From positions 1-57,725 of the forward strand of contig JAGATN010000046.1 in the NCBI GenBank assembly GCA_017621225.1: DNA of 57,725 nucleotides, given 5' to 3'. The stretch is from Muribaculaceae bacterium (lineage in GTDB: Bacteria; Bacteroidota; Bacteroidia; Bacteroidales; Muribaculaceae). Under the pieces are notes generated by a model. That model worked only from the letters and a program-made list of their open reading frames with translations, did not search any database and was not told the origin of the DNA. How positions within the stretch are numbered: position 1 is the first letter of the stretch; the number at the start of each line of letters is the position of its first letter. Shown here one piece after another: positions 41,150-48,266 of the stretch. The position numbers were made by a program, and so were the translations under genes.

Positions 41150-42946
41150 ATGCGATACAATACCTTTAACTGCAAACGGTTTCTTGCTATGCTTGTAGCG
41201 ACCGCCATCGCTACAATGGCGCTATATTCTCAGACATCACCAAATGGGAAAATAGCGGTAAAAGCAGCCGGAAAGAATGGATTTGCCATATACCACAATT
41301 CCAATGAATCGAAACCTACGAAACTGGCCGTCATTGAGTGTGGCAACATTAAGAAAACCGTGGCCGGCGGTACACATACCACCGAATATGATATGCTGAC
41401 AGGTAAACGAAGCCACTGCACAAACGCCTACTCCGAAGCTATGTATGTGTTGGCCGATGGCGACACGCTGACGGTAAGAGCCTGGAACGACGGCGTTGCA
41501 TGGCGGGGAACGCACGATAGCCGCATAAATCTTTCAGGAGCCACCCACAACTGGCTTGCGGAATGGAGCGACGGCTACGAAGCTTTCTTTCCCGCCGACC
41601 GCAACGTGACGGAGGGCAACCGCTTCTGCTACCCCGCGCTCTTTGAATTCAGTTCTGAAAAAAATACGCCCATATTCCTTCTTCTCTCCGAATCGGGAAT
41701 CGACCGTAACTACGCGGCATCAAGCCTACACGCCACGGCAACACCCGGCACATTCGCACTGAAGCCCGACGGCCCGGAGATGCCCGGATGGCAGACTGCC
41801 ATAATCGGGAGCCTCGCGGAGATAGTTGAGTCGACGCTAATAGCCGACAATTCGGCCCCGTCACAAATCAAAGACACCTCATGGATTCATCCCGGAGTGG
41901 CATCGTGGGTATATTGGGCCTACAACCACGGCTCTGAAAACTATGACATCGTGTGCAAATACATCGACTTGGCGGCTACGCTCAAGCTCCCTTATGTGTT
42001 TATCGATGCCGACTGGGATAAGATGGGAAACGGCAAAAACATACTCGATGCCGTGGGTTATGCCAAAGAGAAAGGCATCAAACCAATGATATGGTACAAT
42101 TCGTCAGTTGGTTGGATTGATGGCGCACCCGGACCGAAATTTCGCCTCAACAAGCCGGAAGATAGGGAACGTGAGTTTGCCTGGTGTGAGCAAAACGGCA
42201 TAGTCGGCGTGAAAGTCGATTTCTTCTCAGGCGATACCAACCTAAACATACGGTATATGGCTGAACTCCTCGAATGCGCGGCACGACACAATCTACTTGT
42301 AAATTTTCATGGAGCCACGATTCCACGAGGATGGCATCGCACTTACCCCAACCTTATGAGCGTTGAAGGAGTTTATGGCGCGGAATGGTACAACAACGTT
42401 CCAACATTTACCGACAAAGCGGCGCGTCACAACGCCACGCTTCCATTCACTCGCAACGTCATCGGACCGATGGACTATACCCCTTGCGCATTCTCCGATT
42501 CGCAGCATCCGCACATCACCACCCACGCGCATGAGCTTGCATTGACGGTGCTGTACGAATCAGGAATACAACATCTTGCCGACCGTCCGGAAAGCTTTCT
42601 TGCCCAGCCTGAATACATACGTAATTTCCTCACCCAATTGCCTAATGCGTGGGACGACACGAAACTTATCGGTGGCTACCCCGGCGATTATGCAGTAATA
42701 GCACGCCGTAAGGGCAACAACTGGTGGATTGCCGGAATAAACGGGAATGATACCGTTCGCGAAATTCCTCTCGACTTCAATAAAACAGGAATCACCAATG
42801 ACTACAATAACAAGAAAATAACCCTCATCGCTGACTATTCCAAAGGCAAAGATTCAAAATGGGAGATACGGACAATTAAAGACTTGCCTCAAATCATCAG
42901 ATTGCAGCCTCGTGGAGGATTTATCATCACTATTCAAGAATTATGA
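41150..42946 (+). CDS. Glycoside hydrolase family 97 (alpha-glucosidase or alpha-galactosidase)
   Basis: A 598-residue exported enzyme with a signal peptide (FLAMLVATAIATMALYSQ). The N-terminal beta-sandwich (about 30-260; FAIYHNSNESKPTKLAVIEC) precedes the TIM barrel with WVYWAYNHGSENYDIVCKYI, IDADWDK, GVKVDFFSGD (D357) and VEGVYGAEW (E406, E412), and a C-terminal sandwich follows. The Asp in VKVDF and the Glu residues are the candidate catalytic groups. GH97 includes both inverting alpha-glucosidases such as SusB and retaining alpha-galactosidases; the sequence alone does not let me choose with confidence. At about 600 residues it is shorter than SusB. The divergent AraC gene probably regulates it. 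Confidence 0.88.
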   Translation: MRYNTFNCKRFLAMLVATAIATMALYSQTSPNGKIAVKAAGKNGFAIYHNSNESKPTKLAVIECGNIKKTVAGGTHTTEYDMLTGKRSHCTNAYSEAMYVLADGDTLTVRAWNDGVAWRGTHDSRINLSGATHNWLAEWSDGYEAFFPADRNVTEGNRFCYPALFEFSSEKNTPIFLLLSESGIDRNYAASSLHATATPGTFALKPDGPEMPGWQTAIIGSLAEIVESTLIADNSAPSQIKDTSWIHPGVASWVYWAYNHGSENYDIVCKYIDLAATLKLPYVFIDADWDKMGNGKNILDAVGYAKEKGIKPMIWYNSSVGWIDGAPGPKFRLNKPEDREREFAWCEQNGIVGVKVDFFSGDTNLNIRYMAELLECAARHNLLVNFHGATIPRGWHRTYPNLMSVEGVYGAEWYNNVPTFTDKAARHNATLPFTRNVIGPMDYTPCAFSDSQHPHITTHAHELALTVLYESGIQHLADRPESFLAQPEYIRNFLTQLPNAWDDTKLIGGYPGDYAVIARRKGNNWWIAGINGNDTVREIPLDFNKTGITNDYNNKKITLIADYSKGKDSKWEIRTIKDLPQIIRLQPRGGFIITIQEL

Positions 42947-43044
42947 AATGACCATAACACACCTGAAATTCACACGTTGCTAACATTTTGTTCTTTTTCA
43001 AGATTTCAGGAATAGATTAAGTTTTAAAGGTCAGTTGATTACGC

Positions 43045-43086
43045 AGCGCATCCCAAAAGCCGTGCACACAGCTTTTGGAATGCGCT
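43045..43086 (+). terminator. Terminator hairpin of the GH97 gene
   Basis: AGCGCATCCCAAAAGC (43045-43060) pairs with GCTTTTGGAATGCGCT (43071-43086), 15 of 16 positions, around a 10-base loop, about 100 bases after the stop. Confidence 0.7.
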
Positions 43087-43152
43087 TTAAGTGAACAACG
43101 CCTATATTTCAGGAAACAGGCAAAATAAAGATACTATGTGAGATTTTTGTTG

Positions 43153-43160
43153 TATTTTTG
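43153..43160 (+). promoter_or_regulatory. -7 box for regulator 2
   Basis: TATTTTTG matches TAnnTTTG, 45 bases before ATG 43206; no TTTG at the expected -33 distance. Confidence 0.45.
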
Positions 43161-43205
43161 CATTTAAACATACCGTTCCATAACCGTCTGTTTAGTTGTC
43201 GCATT

Positions 43206-44192
43206 ATGAGATGTTTGCTCTACATAATTTTGCTGCTTGTTGTCACCGGTTGTTCTTATTCAAGTTCCACCTCCACAAATGAGCTTGATGAGGCCGAGCG
43301 AATATTACAATCCGACCCGACAGCAGCACTCGAAAAGCTCAATGGCTTTGACGTAACGGAATTTCAGGATTCAGCGTCAATGGCCCGTTGGGCACTACTA
43401 TACTCGGAAGCTTTGGTGGCTAACCGCCTAACAGCGCCCACCGATACCATAGTGAATATAGCCATCGATTATTATGCCGGCCACAATTTGAAAGAAAAAT
43501 CACAACACGCTTCAAGACTGAAAGCATTGATGCGGTCCTCAGGCAGCGAGGATGCTCTTGCCTCGGCGCTATACCTCCAAAAGGAGAAAGAGTTTCTTTT
43601 GTATAAGGAACGCGCCAAACGCGAATTATACACATTGATTAGCGTAATCATTTTGCTATTGGCCATTGGAATCATACTATGGATGCGCCAACGCATGAAA
43701 CTGCAATCAGCTCGAAATGATGCAATAATTGCAGAGGCTTCGGGTTTGAAATGCCAGATAGATGAGGCTCGTGGTAATGTAGACAGATTAGAGACAAAGC
43801 TACACGGATTGCTTGAAAACCGTTTCACGCTCATTGACTCGCTTTGTCAAACATATTACGAGACCCGTGGCACCAAGACCGAGCGAAAGGCCATTATCGA
43901 CAAAGTGAAAGCCGAAATAGAATCGGTGCGCACCGACTCCTTTTCAGAGATGGAAAAAGCCGTCAATGATTGCCGCGACAACATCCTTGTAAAAATCAAA
44001 GAGAGCAATCCCGGCATCAAGTCTGACGACTATATGCTTTTGGTATTTATTGCAAGCGGACTTTCGACGCGCACTATAAGCCTGCTTCTCGGCGAATCCG
44101 TGGATGTGATATATAAACGCAAATCAAGGTTGAAATCACGACTTAAAGAGTCAACCGAGGCCATAAATGCCGATGTCATGGCCATTTTCTGA
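43206..44192 (+). CDS. Membrane-spanning lipoprotein regulator with cytoplasmic HTH (module copy 2)
   Basis: A 328-residue protein from ATG 43206. It has a lipoprotein signal (LLLVVTGC, C16), a short helical periplasmic part (about 25-130: NELDEAERILQSDPTAALEK), one membrane helix near 140-160 (LYTLISVIILLLAIGIILWM), a coiled coil (about 165-235) and a C-terminal helix-turn-helix near 270-320 (IKSDDYMLLVFIASGLSTRT, then VIYKRKSRLKSRLKES). The plan matches the regulator at 35989, but the periplasmic TPR region is roughly 200 residues shorter. It lies 140 bases before a second TonB-type barrel gene. An in-frame TTG at 43158 is an unlikely start since it overlaps the -7 box. Confidence 0.78.
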   Translation: MRCLLYIILLLVVTGCSYSSSTSTNELDEAERILQSDPTAALEKLNGFDVTEFQDSASMARWALLYSEALVANRLTAPTDTIVNIAIDYYAGHNLKEKSQHASRLKALMRSSGSEDALASALYLQKEKEFLLYKERAKRELYTLISVIILLLAIGIILWMRQRMKLQSARNDAIIAEASGLKCQIDEARGNVDRLETKLHGLLENRFTLIDSLCQTYYETRGTKTERKAIIDKVKAEIESVRTDSFSEMEKAVNDCRDNILVKIKESNPGIKSDDYMLLVFIASGLSTRTISLLLGESVDVIYKRKSRLKSRLKESTEAINADVMAIF

Positions 44193-44208
44193 TTCGCGTT
44201 TGCACTCG

Positions 44209-44282
44209 GTCAGACTTTTCTGCAATATACGGACATACACTCCTTAATATCAGTATATTACAACTCCCGATGTCAGACTTTT
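44209..44282 (+). promoter_or_regulatory. Two 11-bp direct repeats GTCAGACTTTT, candidate operator of barrel gene 2
   Basis: GTCAGACTTTT occurs at 44209-44219 and 44272-44282, 63 bases apart, close to six helical turns, and the second copy ends just before the -33 element. The core AGACTTTT also occurs upstream of barrel gene 1 (37703-37710). The upstream regulator, whose output is a helix-turn-helix domain, is the likely ligand. Confidence 0.5.
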
Positions 44283-44283
44283 A

Positions 44284-44317
44284 TTTGGGAGTTTAGGAGC
44301 TTTTGTGAGTAATTTTG
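44284..44317 (+). promoter_or_regulatory. Promoter of barrel gene 2
   Basis: TTTG (44284-44287), 22 bases, TAATTTTG (44310-44317). The start codon ATG 44333 follows 15 bases later, giving a very short leader. Confidence 0.65.
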
Positions 44318-44332
44318 CAAAAAATCACTCAT

Positions 44333-46414
44333 ATGAAAGCAAAAATACTTTTATCAATCATTTCCGTTTTTCTCATCGCTGAAAGCGGTGTTGCGCAAAA
44401 CCAAGAGACAACCGACAGCCTCGCGCGCGAACTTCAGGAGATCGTAGTCACCACAAAGCAACCGGCCACAAAACTTGTCGGCTCAACGCTGGTGTCAACC
44501 ATACCGGGATCTAATCTTGCCGACCTCGGCAACGCTCTCGATGTATTGGCTCAACTCCCTATGATAAAGGTGCAGGACAATGCCGTAAGCGTCATCGGCA
44601 AGAGCAATATCGAAATATTCATAGATGGTCGACCGATGCGCGACTCTCAGGAGTTACAGCAGTTGCTTTCCTCAAATATGAAGAAAGTTGAACTGCTCAT
44701 GGCTCCAGGTGCCGCTTACGCAAGCACAACGGGGGCGGTGCTAAAAATCTCCACTCGACGTAATTTCGTTCAAGGTCTTTCCTTTACCGACCGGGGACAG
44801 ATTCAGCGCCGACGCAAATGGTCGGTGATGGATGACCTCGGGCTGAGTTATATGGTCGGCAATTGGGAGATATTTGTTAATGGCACCATAAATCGCAATA
44901 ATTCGCTGATCAAAGGATGCACCACGAACGCGCTCGTATATGATGGCAAGGAAACCATTGTCGGAAGCTGTCAAAACAATTCGTTTCCTACGACAACAGG
45001 CATCGTAAAAGCGGGATTCAACTATTCTCAGAGAGCGCAATCGTTTGGCGCTTATTACCGATATAATCCTGAACGCGGCGAGTTCAACAACACAGGTAGT
45101 GAATGGCTGAACGAGAATCCCGCAATAAGCCGCGAGATCGACAAGCACATACGGGCACACAGCCACCTTGCATCTCTTTATTACGAAAACAGATTTGCCG
45201 AAAACTATCTTCTCCACTTTGACGGCGATTATCGTCATTCAAACGAGCATAATAATGTTGCGACTACTTATCCCGAATCGAGCAATCAGGCGGTCAGCTC
45301 GACAGATAAACGAGCCTCAACCCTTTGGGCCGGAAAGCTGTATCTCAATCTTCCCCTTTGGAGTGGAGATTTAACCGTTGGAACACAGGATAGCCACACG
45401 CATACCACCCTCGATTACCGTATGCTTAACGCCGCAGTCAGCGAATACATACCTTCATCATTGACCGATGCACGACAGACGTCAGCAGCCCTGCTCGCTT
45501 CCTGGTCACGTCTGTTTGATAAGTTTTCACTCTCGGCAGGGGCAAGATACGAATATGTCGATTATGACTTCAAAGTAGATGGCAAGCGTGACGAAGAGGT
45601 CAGCCGTCGCGACCATCTGCTTACGCCCGATTTATCGCTCGGCTATTCATTTAACGACGACTCACAAATAAGCCTCAGTTACAAAATGGCTACCGTCAAG
45701 CCTCCGTATTCCCAGCTTACAGGCTCACTTAGCTATACGGGGTTGCACGAAATCGAAGGAGGCAATCCGAGGTTACGCGACGAGAAGATGCACGACATCC
45801 GACTGTTCGGAATGTTGAAAGAATTCATGCTTCAGGCCGATTACACCCGTTCGCTCGACACATACGCCTTTGTCAAGCAGCTATATCCCGCCAATAATCT
45901 TCAGTTGCTTATGCACCCTGTCAATGTCGACGTTTCGGCATTAAACCTCTATCTCGTCTGGAGCCGGCCCATACATCGGTGGGCTCCTAACGCTACCATT
46001 GGCATGTACCGACAATGGCTCGTTCTTGATGGCACAAGTTACAACAAACCGCTTTTCTCATATTATTTTGATAATGCGTTCTCTCTCCCTCGCGGATGGA
46101 TGATTACAGCAAATATTAGCGGCAGTTCGCAAGGTGACATGCACACCAACCGCTTCGGTGCCTCCTGGTTTACCATAGACGCATCAGTTGGCAAAACTTT
46201 ACTTGACAAGGCATTGACCGTCAAACTCTCGGCAACCGACATATTCAACACCGCAAACAACGATTGGACGATGAACACATACGGAATACTTACGACTAAA
46301 AAGCAAAGCTATGACCGCAGGGGCATAACTCTAAGCTTACAGTATCAATTCCAACCCAAGAAAAGCAAATACAAAGGCACGACGGCCTCAGAAGCCGAAA
46401 TGAACCGACTATAA
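44333..46414 (+). CDS. TonB-type outer membrane beta-barrel protein (module copy 2)
   Basis: A 693-residue exported protein from ATG 44333; a TTG at 44315 lies inside the -7 box and is rejected. Signal peptide ILLSIISVFLIAESGVAQ, then a plug domain (about 30-140: LQEIVVTTKQPATKLVGSTL, NIEIFIDGRPMRDSQELQQL, VELLMAPGAAYASTTGAVLK) and a barrel ending in alternating strands (GITLSLQYQFQP). The plug motifs EIVI/EIVV, DGR/NGR and VEWIDNPG/VELLMAPG line up with those of the barrel at 37833, so the two are paralogues. No SusD or TonB-box extension beyond the usual is seen. Cargo unknown. Confidence 0.85.
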   Translation: MKAKILLSIISVFLIAESGVAQNQETTDSLARELQEIVVTTKQPATKLVGSTLVSTIPGSNLADLGNALDVLAQLPMIKVQDNAVSVIGKSNIEIFIDGRPMRDSQELQQLLSSNMKKVELLMAPGAAYASTTGAVLKISTRRNFVQGLSFTDRGQIQRRRKWSVMDDLGLSYMVGNWEIFVNGTINRNNSLIKGCTTNALVYDGKETIVGSCQNNSFPTTTGIVKAGFNYSQRAQSFGAYYRYNPERGEFNNTGSEWLNENPAISREIDKHIRAHSHLASLYYENRFAENYLLHFDGDYRHSNEHNNVATTYPESSNQAVSSTDKRASTLWAGKLYLNLPLWSGDLTVGTQDSHTHTTLDYRMLNAAVSEYIPSSLTDARQTSAALLASWSRLFDKFSLSAGARYEYVDYDFKVDGKRDEEVSRRDHLLTPDLSLGYSFNDDSQISLSYKMATVKPPYSQLTGSLSYTGLHEIEGGNPRLRDEKMHDIRLFGMLKEFMLQADYTRSLDTYAFVKQLYPANNLQLLMHPVNVDVSALNLYLVWSRPIHRWAPNATIGMYRQWLVLDGTSYNKPLFSYYFDNAFSLPRGWMITANISGSSQGDMHTNRFGASWFTIDASVGKTLLDKALTVKLSATDIFNTANNDWTMNTYGILTTKKQSYDRRGITLSLQYQFQPKKSKYKGTTASEAEMNRL

Positions 46415-46452
46415 CAAGAAACAGCTCAATCATACACAGACAAATACCACGT

Positions 46453-46478
46453 CAACCTCGGCAGTGATGTCGGGGTTG
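46453..46478 (+). terminator. Terminator hairpin of barrel gene 2
   Basis: CAACCTCG (46453-46460) pairs with CGGGGTTG (46471-46478), including one G-U. The segment 46464-46478 is identical to 39974-39988 after barrel gene 1, showing that the terminator was copied with the module. Confidence 0.65.
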
Positions 46479-46488
46479 TCAAGTATTT

Positions 46489-47070
46489 TCACCGGGTCAG
46501 TCGGATGCTGCTTTCATCAAACAGAGGAAGCTCCTGACCTATCTCTACATATAACGCCTTGTCGGGACAAGAGGAGAACACTTCAAAATATCTCATTCCA
46601 CTGTTACCTATACCCCATCCGCTACAAGTTGACGTTACAGGGCCGTCAAGCATGATGCGATTAATACTGTCGGCATATTCTCCGTCAGGAACCAGCACAT
46701 AGCGTCGCCGATCCTTCCATTCCGAGTCGACTTCCATTAAACGACACGACTGAGAGTCATCCCATCCGGGCTATCGCTTAAACTCAGCCATAAGATCTGT
46801 AATGTGACCGTGTTCGAGAGGGAACACCATCAATAGGGTGTCAAGCCTGTTGCCCATTGAATCTACCAGAACGGCTCCGGGCATACAGGTGTCAATCTCC
46901 ACGTGTAGCTGCGAACTTCTCTGAGCCATAAAGTCAAGCCCTGCGCCCGACACGCGTTCCCATCGAAAGCCCTCATATGGGGCCCTGCGCGGACTTGTAG
47001 AGCAACCGGCAATAATCATCACAGCCAACAATCCTGCAACCAATCTAATTCTATGCGTGAAAGCAACCAT
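46489..47070 (-). pseudogene. Lipoprotein gene interrupted by an amber codon
   Basis: From ATG 47070 a 99-residue lipoprotein is read (signal LVAGLLAVMIIAGC, C23) until TAG at 46773-46771. The same frame then continues without another stop to 46489 with a further 93 codons (PGWDDSQSCRLMEVDSEWKD on). If the TAG were CAG (Gln), a single 193-residue lipoprotein would result. A Met at 46737 could restart translation of the tail. The family is unknown; the second half has a cysteine pair (CSGWG, SSCPD). It is a recent nonsense mutation or a sequencing error. Confidence 0.7.
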
Positions 47071-47174
47071 ATCAATCCTTCTTTTATTTTAGTTTTTACA
47101 ATGCAAAGAGTGTAACTAATTTATTTGTGAAATACGTAATTATATAGCGAGTCACGGATATAAACTCAATGAAT

Positions 47175-47618
47175 CTACTTATTGTCTATGGCATGGATGA
47201 TTTCGAGTTTGAGGTCTTCGGGATAATCCTCGTTTGCCATGTAGCAAGTAATGATGCGCCGGAGTAGGTCTTTGTCGATGCGGCCGGCAGCTACATGGTA
47301 GATGATTGCTTCCATGCACTGCATGAAATTGTAGGCGTGCCAATAGAAACCGTTATGAACGAGGAACCATACTCCGATGGTCAAGGCTACCCATTTGTTG
47401 GAATCCTCGAAATAATGTCCGGTGCATAAGCCGAATACCAGATAGGTCAGTTTCTCTACGAATGTCGGATAGTACAGGTCGTCTTGCACGAAGTCAAGCA
47501 CCTTTCGTATGCCACCTTCGTCTTTCACGCCCTGAAAACCGCCACCACTTACAACAATCGTCTTGCGATAGACCTCTAAAGCTCCATCGTAGTCGATATA
47601 TTTCAGCATCTCACTCAT
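47175..47618 (-). CDS. Doc/Fic-type death-on-curing toxin with a variant motif
   Basis: A 147-residue protein of the death-on-curing branch of the Fic fold. The motif HYFEDSNKWVAL (H68, F70, D72, N74, K75) corresponds to HxFxDANKRTA of P1 Doc, with the Arg replaced by W76. Doc kinases phosphorylate EF-Tu. Upstream GFQGVKDEGGIRKVLDF resembles the family's flap region with G-x-R. Helices follow to the C-terminus. It overlaps the preceding gene by 8 bases and so is translated with it. The substitution at the motif's Arg, which normally contacts phosphate, may weaken activity. Confidence 0.8.
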   Translation of the reverse strand: MSEMLKYIDYDGALEVYRKTIVVSGGGFQGVKDEGGIRKVLDFVQDDLYYPTFVEKLTYLVFGLCTGHYFEDSNKWVALTIGVWFLVHNGFYWHAYNFMQCMEAIIYHVAAGRIDKDLLRRIITCYMANEDYPEDLKLEIIHAIDNK

Positions 47619-48180
47619 CTTCGGCTTGCTTTAGGCGTTTGAGGACTTCACGGTTGGCTTCAAGGATATTATCAAAGTCGATTGAAGCATCGCCTATATT
47701 TATTGCAGTAGGAAGATAGTCGCGGTCTCGCCAGTTGATATACTTAGTCCCACCACCGGCTCTTTTGTTGATGGTAGATATAACAATATCAAGAATCCGA
47801 GCGCGAACTTGCTTTGCTTTTTCACTTTCAGTCAACAGCATACCGACATTGAGCACGGCACGGAAATTGAATAAGCCAAGTTGTGTGGTTTTGCTCCCGA
47901 CATTGATGACGGGAGCAAATTGTAACTTAAATTCCTTCAGCTGTTTACCTTTACTTAAAACATAGCCGTTGTACTTCAGCTCGTCACCGTAGTCTTCCAA
48001 AAGACGCTCTATAGTGCGTTCTTCGACTTCATAAAAGTCCGCTACCATTTTCTTGGTAAATCGGTATTCTCCTTCAAAAAGCATTCCGGTAAATCCAAGA
48101 TTCTCTTGAAGGGCATCCACTGCATAACGATTGTTCAATACGTTTTGCCGCTCTACATTTGATATTGTCAAGTCGTTCAT
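47611..48180 (-). CDS. Putative DNA-binding antitoxin/partner of the Doc protein
   Basis: A 189-residue protein. The N-terminal region (about 35-75) FTKKMVADFYEVEERTIERL looks like a helix-turn-helix; the C-terminal part, including GLFNFRAVLNVGMLLTESEK and RARILDIVISTINKRAGGGT, resembles RhuM/virulence-type DNA-binding proteins that accompany Fic/Doc genes in Bacteroidetes. It is much larger than the classical Phd antitoxin and lacks the Phd fold, so it may neutralise the toxin differently or be only a regulator. It is coupled to the toxin by an 8-base overlap. The -7 box is four bases from its ATG. Confidence 0.65.
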   Translation of the reverse strand: MNDLTISNVERQNVLNNRYAVDALQENLGFTGMLFEGEYRFTKKMVADFYEVEERTIERLLEDYGDELKYNGYVLSKGKQLKEFKLQFAPVINVGSKTTQLGLFNFRAVLNVGMLLTESEKAKQVRARILDIVISTINKRAGGGTKYINWRDRDYLPTAINIGDASIDFDNILEANREVLKRLKQAEDE

Positions 48181-48184
48181 AACA

Positions 48185-48192
48185 CAAATTTA
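48185..48192 (-). promoter_or_regulatory. -7 box of the Doc operon, four bases from the start codon
   Basis: On the minus strand TAAATTTG (48192-48185) is a perfect TAnnTTTG followed by TGTT and ATG (48180). The predicted transcript is leaderless or nearly so, as for the AbiE-like operon. No -33 TTTG at the usual distance. Confidence 0.55.
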
Positions 48193-48266
48193 GCACTTTT
48201 ATTTTGATTATCAGCTATGTGCCGGGGCAATAATGCCTAATCTTTGGTGCATTGTACACAAACGCA

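Noticed and set aside
37833-46414. SusC/SusD-type polysaccharide utilisation locus
   Set aside because: The barrels are about 700 residues, lack the carboxypeptidase-like N-terminal domain, and no SusD-like lipoprotein follows either of them.
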